Positions 1-7,773 are shown, numbered from the stretch's first letter. The stretch is DNA of 17,765 bases from Syntrophomonas sp. UBA5314 (GCA_002410325.1 DHRK01000009.1:1-17765), one strand, 5' to 3'. Translations and numbers: made by a program. Notes: a model not told the origin generated them from the sequence alone.

Positions 1-644
1 GCTCCACCATCACCCGTGGCTCCGGTCGCTCCGGTTTCCCCGGCAGGTCCTGTGGGCGAGGGATCTTCTATGATTACAGTAGCAGAGCCTGGCGTAACTA
101 CTATATCGAGGGTATTCGATGTAAAGGTCAAATCTTCGCCCACCGCAACTGTTGCTGAACCGGTAGGCCCAATAACATTAAACAGTATTGTGCCAGTAGC
201 AAACTCCCCTGTAGGTCCGGTCGCGCCCGTGGCTCCGGTCGCTCCAGCATCGCCTGTCGCTCCAGTGGTTCCAGTAGCCCCCGTTGCTCCGATCGCTCCA
301 GTGAACCCGGTAGCTCCTGGGTCACCTATTGCTCCAGTGGAGCCGGTTACTCCCGTGGCTCCAATAGCCCCCGTTGCCCCGGTCGCTCCAGTAAACCCGG
401 TAGCTCCTGGGTCACCTGTTACTCCAGTGGAGCCGGTTATTCCCGTGGTTCCAGTAGCCCCCGTTGCTCCGGTCGCTCCAGTCGGCCCGGTCGAGCCGCT
501 AGTCCCCGTTGCTCCGGTCGCCCCAGTATTTCCTCCATTGAGGCCGGTAGGGCCTGTCGCTCCGGTAGCTCCGGTTGGCCCAGGGGGCAGGCATATAACA
601 TTCAGTGGCCAACGAAATAAATTGCAACAAGTATTTATTGACAT
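1..644 (-). CDS. Collagen-like Gly-X-Y repeat protein, probable spore-surface (BclA-like) glycoprotein, 3' end outside window
   Basis: Read from 644 down to base 1 the frame is open for about 214 codons and leaves the window without a stop. A short leader with Cys6, Cys7 and Cys18 precedes about 40 Gly-X-Y triplets from Gly22 to about residue 147, mostly G-A-T, G-P-T and G-S-T, with one phase break (GGNT). A non-collagen, beta-prone interlude rich in V, I and T covers about residues 148-198, then Gly-X-Y resumes at Gly199. The start is chosen because AGGAGG lies 7 nt upstream; an ATG 6 nt earlier, in another frame, enters a short non-collagen reading. Collagen-like proteins of this composition in spore formers are typically exosporium filaments glycosylated on Thr in GXT triplets. 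The divergent glycosyltransferase operon and sigma-K-like promoter suggest the same here. That role is inference; a non-spore surface fibre is the alternative. Confidence 0.85.
   Translation of the reverse strand, partial: MSINTCCNLFRWPLNVICLPPGPTGATGATGPTGLNGGNTGATGATGTSGSTGPTGATGATGATGTTGITGSTGVTGDPGATGFTGATGATGAIGATGVTGSTGAIGDPGATGFTGAIGATGATGTTGATGDAGATGATGATGPTGEFATGTILFNVIGPTGSATVAVGEDLTFTSNTLDIVVTPGSATVIIEDPSPTGPAGETGATGATGDGG
301..480 (-). repeat. Two tandem 90-bp repeat units within the collagen-like gene
   Basis: Bases 301-390 and 391-480 align over their full length with about seven mismatches. Each unit encodes 30 residues, ten Gly-X-Y triplets, including a G-D-P-G-A-T-G-F-T segment. 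Bases 261-300 match the right end of the unit, so a partial third copy lies next to it. Most differences preserve glycine codons. The pattern fits unit duplication followed by drift. Confidence 0.85.
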
Positions 645-1029
645 CCATAATCCTCCTTTCATGTAAAATAAAGGATACCACTAGTAAATTATGAACCAAT
701 GCTCCAACATGTGTTATGGATGATAAATTTTGGCAATTTAGAAAAAAGGTTTTCACTATATGAAACGGCAAGTTGAAAATAAAAGCATAAATAAAAATCA
801 TATGGGACGGCAGGCTCAAATTCTGTTGTCCCAATTTTTATCGCAGTTTATTGAATGGTGCCAAAACGAACGGTGCCTACATATCTTAACATTAAATCCT
901 GCTATACAGCCTGTTTTAACAGGTTGGAATAACTGCACCTGGCCCTGAAAAGCCGGTAATGTCAAGAGCTTGTTGAAAAACCATAAGGTGCTTTGCATAC
1001 GATCCGAGCCCTGCAATAGGAGGAACCCG
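645..1029. other. AT-rich divergent intergenic region (385 bp)
   Basis: This separates the collagen-like gene from the sugar operon. It holds the sigma-K-like promoter above. On the plus strand CATATCTTA (880-888) matches a sigma-K -10 box but lacks AC at the right spacing; it could drive the operon with a leader of about 135 nt. A small inverted repeat CCTGTT-TT-AACAGG sits at 910-923. A 62-codon open frame at 760-948 has no good ribosome site or recognisable motif and is not called as a gene. Confidence 0.5.
685..712 (-). promoter_or_regulatory. Sigma-K-like promoter for the collagen-like gene
   Basis: On the minus strand CATAATTTA (693-685) matches the sigma-K -10 consensus CATANNNTA. An AC dinucleotide (712-711) lies 17 nt upstream, matching the -35 element. 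The start codon at 644 is about 40 nt downstream of the -10 box, leaving a leader that contains the AGGAGG site. The same layout occurs at 7746-7773. This is a pattern match only. Confidence 0.45.
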
Positions 1030-2094
1030 ATGTCTCTGTTTAAAGATAAGGTCGTAGTGATAACCGGCGGAACCGGTTCTCTAGGGAAAGTACTGACCCG
1101 GCGTTTATTGACCTGTTTAGACGATATGCCGCGCAAAATCATTATTTTCTCCCGGGATGAAGCGAAACAGCATTTTATGAGAACCGAATACCAGAGGAAA
1201 CAAACTGCGACTGACGAGATCATCTACAAGGATTTCGAGCAATTGGTGGAGTTCCGCATCGGAGACATCCGCAATTATCATTCTGTTTGTTCTGTCCTTG
1301 ATGGCGCCGACATCGTAATCAATGCAGCTGCACTAAAACAGGTGCCTTCCTGCGAGTATTTTCCTTATGAAGCGGTTCAGACCAATATCACCGGTGCGGA
1401 GAATATTGTGCAGGCTATCCAGTTAAATAAGATCCCGGTGGAAACAGTTGTGGGAGTATCGACTGATAAAGCCTGTAAGCCCATCAATGTTATGGGTATG
1501 ACCAAAGCCATTCAAGAAAGAACATTTATAAATGGAAACATTAAGGTTCCTTCCACCCGCTTTATCTGTGTCCGTTACGGTAATGTTCTGGCTTCTCGGG
1601 GTTCAGTGATTCCTCTCTTTCATGGCCAAATTAACAGCGGCGGCCCGCTTACCATTACTACAATGGATATGACCCGCTTTTTACTATCCCTGGATCGGGC
1701 GGTGGATACTATACTGGCTGCCATTGAAGAGGCCCTTCCCGGAGAAATCTATGTGCCCCGAGTTCCGGCCGCCCGTATTCTTGATGTCGCCAGGGTTTTG
1801 ATCGGGGATCGCAATATTGAAATCGTCTTTACTGGCATCAGACCGGGGGAAAAAGTCCATGAAATCTTAGTATCCCAGGAAGAGTCCTGGCATGCCTTTG
1901 AACGCGGGGATTATTATGTCATCAAATCGATTTTGCCCGAGTTATGGCAGAATACCGAGGGCCTTGACGCTATCAATCAGGAATATAGTTCGGGAAGTTC
2001 AGTCTTGACCCTGGAAGGAACCAGAGATCTTTTGCAAAAACACGATTTGCTTCTCAGCACAAAATTAAGTTATGATGGGGAGTTCTTGCGTTGA
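1030..2094 (+). CDS. UDP-N-acetylglucosamine 4,6-dehydratase/5-epimerase (FnlA/CapE/WbjB-like)
   Basis: A 354-residue extended SDR enzyme. Such enzymes convert UDP-GlcNAc to 4-keto-6-deoxy-L-hexosamine intermediates, the first step towards UDP-L-FucNAc or UDP-L-rhamnosamine/quinovosamine. GGTGSLG at residues 13-19 is the NAD(P)-binding glycine motif. INAAALKQVP and STDKACKPINVMG are typical of the CapE/FlaA1 group. The usual catalytic YxxxK is replaced by Met155-x-x-x-Lys159, the substitution known for the CapE/WbjB subgroup, which favours a 5-epimerising dehydratase over a PseB type. The start at 1030 is set by AGGAGG 6 nt upstream; an in-frame ATG at 970 lacks such a site. The stop TGA overlaps the TTG start of the next gene, indicating translational coupling. 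Length is close to the family norm. Confidence 0.88.
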   Translation: MSLFKDKVVVITGGTGSLGKVLTRRLLTCLDDMPRKIIIFSRDEAKQHFMRTEYQRKQTATDEIIYKDFEQLVEFRIGDIRNYHSVCSVLDGADIVINAAALKQVPSCEYFPYEAVQTNITGAENIVQAIQLNKIPVETVVGVSTDKACKPINVMGMTKAIQERTFINGNIKVPSTRFICVRYGNVLASRGSVIPLFHGQINSGGPLTITTMDMTRFLLSLDRAVDTILAAIEEALPGEIYVPRVPAARILDVARVLIGDRNIEIVFTGIRPGEKVHEILVSQEESWHAFERGDYYVIKSILPELWQNTEGLDAINQEYSSGSSVLTLEGTRDLLQKHDLLLSTKLSYDGEFLR

Positions 2095-3176
2095 AAATCA
2101 TGACCATTATGGGCACCCGGCCGGAAATTATCCGGTTAAGCCGGATTATACCGCTGCTGGATCAGCTGAGTGAGCACATTCTGGTTCATACCGGGCAAAA
2201 CTTTGATCAGAAGCTGAATGACATATTTTTCTCCGATTTAAAATTGCGCCCGCCGGATTATTCTCTGCACTGTGCCTCAGGTACGGCGATTGAACAGATT
2301 GCTTCCATTCTTATCGCCTGCGAGAAGGTCATCGTCAAGGAAAAACCAGACCGTTTACTCCTGCTCGGCGATACGAACAGCGCCCTGTCGGCCATCGTAG
2401 CCAAGAGGCTGAATATTCCGGTTTTTCATATGGAAGCAGGCAACCGCTGCTATGACGACCGGGTTCCCGAAGAGATCAACCGGCGCCTGGTAGACCACTG
2501 CAGCGACATCCTGCTTCCTTATACGGAGCGTAGCCGGGCCAACTTGTTGAAAGAAGGAATCGCCAGTCATAAAATTCTTGTGACCGGCAATCCCATACTG
2601 GAAGTGCTCGATTACTACCGGTCCAATATCCAGGCCAGCCAAAGCCTAGCCGGGCTTCAAGTTGAGCCGGGCGAATATTTTCTGGTCACCCTGCACCGGG
2701 CCGAAAATGTGGATGTCCCCGAACGCCTGAACCAGTTTATAGAAGCCTTCCACCTGCTCCACTTGGAATATGAAATCCCGGTCATCTGCAGTTTACATCC
2801 CCGGACTCGTTCCCAACTGAAAAAGCGAGGATATGATTTAGCGGGAGAGGGGGTCCGGGTCGTAGAACCGCAGGGGTTCTTTGATTTTGTCCGCCTGGAA
2901 AAGGAAGCTTGCTGTGTCTTGAGCGACAGCGGAACGGTTCAGGAAGAATGCTGCATATTTCAGGTCCCCAATGTGACCCTGCGGGACGTCACGGAAAGGC
3001 CGGAAACCGTTGAGCATGGAAGCAGCGTTATTAGCGGATGCCATCCCGAATCCATCCTTCAGGCAGTCCATATAGCGTTGCGCCTGATGCGCGATTGGAC
3101 AGCACCGGAAGAATATTTGAGGCAATCAGTCAGTGCAACGGTTGCCAAAATCATTCTGGGCGTGTTCCCCAAATAA
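2091..3176 (+). CDS. UDP-N-acetylglucosamine 2-epimerase, non-hydrolysing (FnlC/CapG/WbjD-like)
   Basis: 361 residues. It opens with the GTRPEIIRLS motif of the WecB/MnaA epimerase fold and contains HTGQNFD, LLGDTNSALSA and E115-A-G-N-R followed by YDDRVPEEINRR, then LVTLHRAENVD, SLHPRT and SDSGTVQEE, the last lining the UDP site. The EAGNR...VPEEINRR form is characteristic of the FnlC/WbjD branch acting on 6-deoxy-L-sugars rather than plain WecB. The start is the TTG at 2091, which has GGGGAG 8 nt upstream and overlaps the previous stop; the ATG at 2100 would be too far from that site. It probably performs the C2 epimerisation that finishes the UDP-L-amino sugar. It is cytoplasmic. The L-sugar assignment rests on the partner genes. 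Confidence 0.88.
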   Translation: MKIMTIMGTRPEIIRLSRIIPLLDQLSEHILVHTGQNFDQKLNDIFFSDLKLRPPDYSLHCASGTAIEQIASILIACEKVIVKEKPDRLLLLGDTNSALSAIVAKRLNIPVFHMEAGNRCYDDRVPEEINRRLVDHCSDILLPYTERSRANLLKEGIASHKILVTGNPILEVLDYYRSNIQASQSLAGLQVEPGEYFLVTLHRAENVDVPERLNQFIEAFHLLHLEYEIPVICSLHPRTRSQLKKRGYDLAGEGVRVVEPQGFFDFVRLEKEACCVLSDSGTVQEECCIFQVPNVTLRDVTERPETVEHGSSVISGCHPESILQAVHIALRLMRDWTAPEEYLRQSVSATVAKIILGVFPK

Positions 3177-3195
3177 TCAAACGGAGGTTTTGCTT

Positions 3196-5289
3196 GTGGA
3201 TTCCCATCGTTTTATCGATCTTGACAAGGATCGGGGTCTTGTCTGGCATGAGGACTTTATCGTTCTTTTGGCCAGCATCGTGCGCCCTCGGGTGTACGTA
3301 GAATTGGGCATATATCATTGTGCCTTGTTTAACCGAATCATTCCTTACGCCCAGCATCTCATCGGAGTCGATATCAATCCGGATGCCGAAAGATATATGC
3401 AAAAAACCGCCAATACTCGCTTTGTTCTGGCCAGTACCCGGGACTTTGTCAAACAATTGGAATCCGAAGGCCTACAAGTAGACATGCTGTTTATTGACGC
3501 CGATCATGCTAAGGATGCGGTGTTGCAGGATTTTTGCTCCTATTTGCCCCGCGTATCTCCCCATGGCTTGATTCTCATGCATGACGTGCACCCCGGAAAT
3601 ATCGAATTAACGCACCCTGAATGGTGTGGAAGCGCCTACCTGGCGGCTGAGGAACTCTCGCGCTGCACTGACGAATATGAGATGATGACCATTCCGGTTT
3701 CACCGGGCCTGGCCCTATGCCGAAAAAGGAAACGACAGCTGTCCTGGATGGAGCCCCGGCCGGTGAGCCAGAAGTGCTATTCCATTGTGGCCATCTGCCA
3801 GGTTTATAACGAAATGCTGAAAGGAAATCTGGAGCGCTTCGTTAAATACGTAAAGCCGCTGGTAGACGCACTGGTCGTCTATGACGACGGCAGTACCGAC
3901 GGGAGCTATGAATACCTCTTGAGCCAGACCCCTTATGTCATACAGGGTGTAAAAAACGACTTTGCCAACGAAATCAGCCACAAACAGATTCTTTTGCAAG
4001 AAGCCCTTAAACTGTCCCCCGATTTTATCCTCTGGCTGGATGCGGACGAAGTCTTAAGCGCCAATGCGGCCGACCAGTTGCAGTCCTTATGTGCCGCCTG
4101 CATAGAAAATCAGATTGACGGTGTGGTATTTCATGAAATCAATCTCTGGCGCAGTCATACCTGGCGCAGACTGGACAGTCTATATGATGTCGGCTGGTTT
4201 GTGCGCTTATGGCGCGTGACCCCGGACATTCATTATGAAGAAACCGGTCCGGGTCTGCACCAGCGGCCCTATCCCGCCACCATTCAACGCCTACACTGGT
4301 CCCAGGACATTCAGGTCCTGCACTACGGGTTTTCATCCGAGCAACGCCTGGCGCATAAATATTTAGTATATCAAGCCCACGGTCAAAGCGGGTATGACAT
4401 GTTGGACCGCTTAATCAGCGAAGAGCAATTGGTGCTGGAAAAGGTGCCGGCCGCCCTGTTCCCGGAAGGCCTGTGGATGGAGGAGGAAAAGCCAGTGCCT
4501 CTCAGCTGGGAAGAATCTCTGGCTTATGTGGAAAAATACCGGGAAGAAGTATTCAAACCGCAGGTTTCCATTATATGCTTGATCTATCGCAGCGTTGCCT
4601 GGCTGAAATTTGTCTACGAACAAATTTTAAAATATACGGATATGAAAGGCAAAGAATTCTTTTTTGTGGCCAATGACGCGACGGACGAAGTTTTAGGCTA
4701 TCTGAATGAAAACCGGATTCCCCACTATGTATTCCACAATACCCCGGAGCAGCAATCAGAATGGTACGTCAACCGGGTATACCGGGCGTATAATTTCGCC
4801 GCCAGTCAGGCCCGGGGAGACTTTCTGGTGTTTATCAATTCCGATATGGCCTTTAGTCCCGGGTGGTTTGACAATCTATTGAAATGGTACAACGGGGGCA
4901 ATTGCATTACCTCCCGCCTGGTTGAATCGGGCAAACTGCCCAGCGGCTTGTATGGAATCGAAAAGGATTTCGGCCGCGACATTGATTTCTATCGGGAAGA
5001 AGAATTCCAAACCTATGCCGCTTCAATAGCGGAATCCCGGCTGGAGAACAACGGCCTGTTCATGCCTCTATTAATCCGTAAGCAGCACTTTGATCGGGTG
5101 GGAGGATATCCCGAGGGTCAGGTGCTGGATGGCAGCGATATTTTCCACCCGGTCATCGCTCAATGGGGGGAAGCCTGTGTCTCCGGCGACACGGTGCTTA
5201 TGCAGAAGCTAAAACACCATGGCATTATACATCAAACGGCCTTTGACAGCATTGTTTACCATTTTCAGTGGGGAGAAAAAGACAGTTAG
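3196..5289 (+). CDS. Three-domain fusion: SAM methyltransferase - GT2 glycosyltransferase - second GT-A glycosyltransferase
   Basis: A 697-residue protein. Residues 1 to about 180 resemble a class I methyltransferase of the Methyltransf_24 type: VELG at 35-38 (a degenerate SAM motif I), GVDINPDAE, LFIDADH at 98-104 and LILMHDV. Residues about 196-455 form a family-2 glycosyltransferase with DDGSTD at 230-235 and the metal-binding DADE at 282-285. Residues about 456-697 form a second GT-A domain with VSIICLIYRS, FINSDM at about 546-551 in the DxD place, and a C-terminal region ending in VYHFQWGE. No signal or membrane segment is seen. GTG at 3196 is the likely start, with GGAGG 8 nt upstream and just past the previous stop; an in-frame ATG at 3133 would overlap that gene. 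It may add two sugars and O-methylate the glycan. Substrates cannot be read from sequence. Confidence 0.85.
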   Translation: MDSHRFIDLDKDRGLVWHEDFIVLLASIVRPRVYVELGIYHCALFNRIIPYAQHLIGVDINPDAERYMQKTANTRFVLASTRDFVKQLESEGLQVDMLFIDADHAKDAVLQDFCSYLPRVSPHGLILMHDVHPGNIELTHPEWCGSAYLAAEELSRCTDEYEMMTIPVSPGLALCRKRKRQLSWMEPRPVSQKCYSIVAICQVYNEMLKGNLERFVKYVKPLVDALVVYDDGSTDGSYEYLLSQTPYVIQGVKNDFANEISHKQILLQEALKLSPDFILWLDADEVLSANAADQLQSLCAACIENQIDGVVFHEINLWRSHTWRRLDSLYDVGWFVRLWRVTPDIHYEETGPGLHQRPYPATIQRLHWSQDIQVLHYGFSSEQRLAHKYLVYQAHGQSGYDMLDRLISEEQLVLEKVPAALFPEGLWMEEEKPVPLSWEESLAYVEKYREEVFKPQVSIICLIYRSVAWLKFVYEQILKYTDMKGKEFFFVANDATDEVLGYLNENRIPHYVFHNTPEQQSEWYVNRVYRAYNFAASQARGDFLVFINSDMAFSPGWFDNLLKWYNGGNCITSRLVESGKLPSGLYGIEKDFGRDIDFYREEEFQTYAASIAESRLENNGLFMPLLIRKQHFDRVGGYPEGQVLDGSDIFHPVIAQWGEACVSGDTVLMQKLKHHGIIHQTAFDSIVYHFQWGEKDS

Positions 5290-5304
5290 AAAGGAATTAT
5301 CGAC

Positions 5305-6087
5305 ATGCGCTGTACAACTTCCCTGATCATTACCAGCTTTAGAAGGCCGCATCTCCTGCAATGGGGCCTATATTCCCTGGCCCGACAGGCAATGCCGGCC
5401 GGCTTTGAAATTATTGTTCTGAATGACGGCCTTCCTGATGAAACGGAAAACATATGCCAGGCCTACCAGGATCGACTCAATCTTCACTATGTTTTTACCG
5501 GGCAAAGAAATCTGGAGGGCGGGATCCAATGGCGGGTGCCCGGCTTTGCCATCAACATCGGAGCCCAGCTCTCCCAGGGCGAAATCCTCATTATTTCTTG
5601 TGCGGAAATGTTTCATTTGAACGACTGCGTTCTGCAGCTCACCCTGCCCCTGCTGAACAACCCCAAACTGCTGGGCATCCCTGTAGCCCGGGACGACCAT
5701 GACGGCTCATTTCTCAATCATCTGGTTTCGTCGGGAGGCCGTTACAATTATACTTCCTTTTACAACGATTATCCGGCCTTGAATACCGCCCTTCCTTTTC
5801 TCACATCCGTAAGCCGGCAGGAATTTTTTGCTATAGGCGGTTATGACGAGGACTTTACCGGCATGGGCTATGACGACAATGACTTGATGTCCCGGCTGAT
5901 CAAAAATGGCTGCCACTATTTTCAGACCGGTGCGGAAACTATCCACCTGTACCACGAAAGGATCTGGTTCAACCACTTGTACGAAGCCGAGCGCAATTTT
6001 AACAGAAACTTGTATTTTGCAAAACAGAACCAGATCGTGCGCAACCAGGACCGGTCGTGGGGTCAATTTTTCACCAGTATTCCTTGA
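5305..6087 (+). CDS. Family-2-like glycosyltransferase with galactosyltransferase-type C-terminal region
   Basis: 260 residues. It opens with TTSLIITSFRRPHLLQWGL, the usual first strand of GT-A enzymes, followed by IIVLNDGLPDET for nucleotide-sugar binding. Residues 178-193 contain GGYDEDF and GMGYDDND, the ED/DD acceptor-side motif of the Glyco_transf_7C type, then a His-rich HLYHER segment that may bind metal. There is no membrane segment. The start ATG has AAGGA 9 nt upstream and lies 15 nt after the previous stop, so it is in the same operon. Its donor is unknown; given the neighbours it probably extends the same oligosaccharide. Confidence 0.82.
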   Translation: MRCTTSLIITSFRRPHLLQWGLYSLARQAMPAGFEIIVLNDGLPDETENICQAYQDRLNLHYVFTGQRNLEGGIQWRVPGFAINIGAQLSQGEILIISCAEMFHLNDCVLQLTLPLLNNPKLLGIPVARDDHDGSFLNHLVSSGGRYNYTSFYNDYPALNTALPFLTSVSRQEFFAIGGYDEDFTGMGYDDNDLMSRLIKNGCHYFQTGAETIHLYHERIWFNHLYEAERNFNRNLYFAKQNQIVRNQDRSWGQFFTSIP

Positions 6088-6094
6088 GGTGAAT

Positions 6095-6745
6095 ATGAAG
6101 AGGATGGATTACGAAATCATTATACCGTCTCACCGCCCGCAGTTAAGGCGTGGAGCGCAATTATGCCTAAAGCACTTGAATAATAGGATTTTAGACGGCA
6201 CCGGCTATCCTTCATTCTCCAAGCTTATCAATGACTGTATAGTAAGCAGTAGACACGAAAACATCATCATCTGCAATGATAAGGCCCGCCCTCCTGCTTC
6301 GGCTGTAGAAAAAATATTAGACATGCTGGATAAAGGTTGGGGAATTGTGGCTCCTTACCGGTTTGGCTTTTTCGGGTTAAAAAAAGACTTGATCAGAAAA
6401 ATCGGATTTTTTGATGAACGCTATATCGGCGGCGGATATGAAGACAATGATATGATCCTCAGGTTGAAAGAAGCGAATATCAGCTATTATGAAAAGGAAG
6501 AAATCCCTTATATCCATCTGCCAAGCTCCTGGCACTATGAAAAGTTGCATCTGTCCAGAATCTTTTACCATAAGAAATGGAGGCTGGAAGGCGATATTTA
6601 TACACGGCAATTGGCCGAAGAGAATTACGGGTATGATATAGGGCCATTTCAAGATTTCACTTTCCTTCCATTCGACCAGTCCGTACTGCTACCGGTGCGC
6701 AGAAATCTCATAGAGCAAACCATACAGGTTGATTTGCTCAAATAG
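6095..6745 (+). CDS. Small GT-A-fold glycosyltransferase-like protein
   Basis: 216 residues. The start is ATG 6095, with GAGGTG 3 nt upstream, itself overlapping the preceding stop; no earlier in-frame start has a site. YEIIIPSHRP opens the fold, NIIICNDKARPP sits where GT2 enzymes have the metal-binding region, and IGFFDERYIGGGYEDNDMILRLKEA carries the G-x-E-D-N-D motif seen in the preceding gene. The N-terminal nucleotide-binding half is short compared with ordinary GT2 proteins (about 250-300 residues), so it may be a compact variant, a diverged duplicate of the 5305-6087 gene or a partner subunit. It is visibly richer in A and T than the two preceding genes. It is the last plus-strand gene of the operon; no clear terminator follows. 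Confidence 0.75.
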   Translation: MKRMDYEIIIPSHRPQLRRGAQLCLKHLNNRILDGTGYPSFSKLINDCIVSSRHENIIICNDKARPPASAVEKILDMLDKGWGIVAPYRFGFFGLKKDLIRKIGFFDERYIGGGYEDNDMILRLKEANISYYEKEEIPYIHLPSSWHYEKLHLSRIFYHKKWRLEGDIYTRQLAEENYGYDIGPFQDFTFLPFDQSVLLPVRRNLIEQTIQVDLLK

Positions 6746-6795
6746 CAGAAAGGACGCTCCCGGACGAGGATAATGGCTCTTCAAAAGGTTTTCCG

Positions 6796-7698
6796 TCATT
6801 TTCCCCATGCTGTCTTATAACCGGCTGTTTTAAAATCCCGGTACATGTCGCCTATCATCTCCGGCCACGGGGGCGGCGTATATTGTACGAGCCCACGCAG
6901 CTTTGCAGAATTCAGAGAGCGATCGCAGAACGTCTCATGGTACGGCTCGATTTCGATAGGCTTGCCGTATGTTTGGGCTGCCAATCGCAGCAAATCGTAT
7001 TTGGAAATGGGTTCCGAAGACAGGTGGTATACGCCGTGAAGCTCGGGATGAGGAATGATATAACGGGCAATGGTTCGGGCCAGCTCCATGGTGGGAAAAC
7101 CGGTGTAGATGTGGCGGGTGTAGCCGCAGATACGCTCCTGTTGGCCCAGGAACCATTCCATAAGACCCAATTGCGACTGAAGTTCGTGGCCAATAATAGA
7201 CGTGCGCAAGGTCAGGCAATGAAGATCATTGACCTCCCCCAGCAGCTTGCTTCTTCCGTAGAGATCGCCGGCATCTGGAAAGTCCTCCTCTGTATAATTG
7301 CCCTGCTGGCCGCTAAATACGCAATCGGTGCTAAAATGCAGGAGCCGGGCGCCTGACTCCTGGCAAACCCGCGCGATCTGGTGGGGCAGCAGCGCATTAA
7401 TAAAAATATTGGCAGGGGAATCTTTTCCCCAATTCCCCTGCTTGATCAGCCCGATGCAGTTCATGACCCAATCGGGTCGGATATCACGTATGGCTTGGCT
7501 GACGGTGTCGAAGTCATAAGCGTCCACGCCCAGCCGGATTTTCCCCCCTAAAGACCGGGGCAGCGCTGCCATCCATCGGCCCTGCACGCGGGCTGTGCCA
7601 TGCACCTGAAATTCCTCATAACTCGAAAGATGCTGGAACAATTTGTGCCCTAGCATCCCGTTCACCCCAAAGATCAATATCTTCAGAAGATTCACCAA
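6796..7698 (-). CDS. RmlD-like SDR reductase (NDP-4-keto-6-deoxysugar reductase)
   Basis: 300 residues, convergent with the glycosyltransferase operon. It has the Rossmann motif G11-x-x-G-x-x-G17, NCIGLIKQ, STDCVF at 123-128 and catalytic Tyr147-x-x-x-Lys151, followed by an RmlD-type C-terminal half (YHLSSEPISKYDLLR). It should reduce the 4-keto group of a nucleotide-activated 6-deoxy sugar. Unlike CapF/WbjC (about 370 residues) it has no C-terminal cupin domain, so it resembles the RmlD-type reductases of UDP-L-rhamnosamine/L-quinovosamine pathways more than the FucNAc route. No RmlA, B or C genes accompany it. The start is uncertain: TTG 7698 or GTG 7695, both behind a G-rich AGAGGGG site. 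A sigma-K-like promoter lies upstream. Confidence 0.85.
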   Translation of the reverse strand: MVNLLKILIFGVNGMLGHKLFQHLSSYEEFQVHGTARVQGRWMAALPRSLGGKIRLGVDAYDFDTVSQAIRDIRPDWVMNCIGLIKQGNWGKDSPANIFINALLPHQIARVCQESGARLLHFSTDCVFSGQQGNYTEEDFPDAGDLYGRSKLLGEVNDLHCLTLRTSIIGHELQSQLGLMEWFLGQQERICGYTRHIYTGFPTMELARTIARYIIPHPELHGVYHLSSEPISKYDLLRLAAQTYGKPIEIEPYHETFCDRSLNSAKLRGLVQYTPPPWPEMIGDMYRDFKTAGYKTAWGK

Positions 7699-7745
7699 CT
7701 CCGCCCCTCTTCCTCACAAACAGGAGTCTGTACAGTGTCTAATTC

Positions 7746-7773
7746 TAAGGTATGCGAGAGGCGCTTAGAAGGT
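7746..7773 (-). promoter_or_regulatory. Sigma-K-like promoter for the RmlD-like gene
   Basis: On the minus strand CATACCTTA (7754-7746) matches CATANNNTA, and AC (7773-7772) lies exactly 17 nt upstream. The start codon is about 48 nt beyond the -10 box. Element and spacing are identical in kind to the site in front of the collagen-like gene. Confidence 0.42.

Noticed and set aside
16..666. Long plus-strand open frame rich in Pro, Val and Ala repeats
   Set aside because: It is the antisense of the Gly-X-Y repeat; it has no ribosome site, and the minus frame has AGGAGG, a promoter match and a known repeat type.
760..948. 62-codon open frame in the divergent intergenic region
   Set aside because: Poor ribosome site, no motif, and composition like intergenic DNA.
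996..1003. CATACGAT resembling a sigma-E -10 box before the sugar operon
   Set aside because: No -35 element at an acceptable distance, and it lies too close to the ribosome site to be convincing.
970..1032. TTGTTGAAAAACC near the operon start as a transposon end
   Set aside because: No matching inverted repeat, target duplication or transposase remnant was found.
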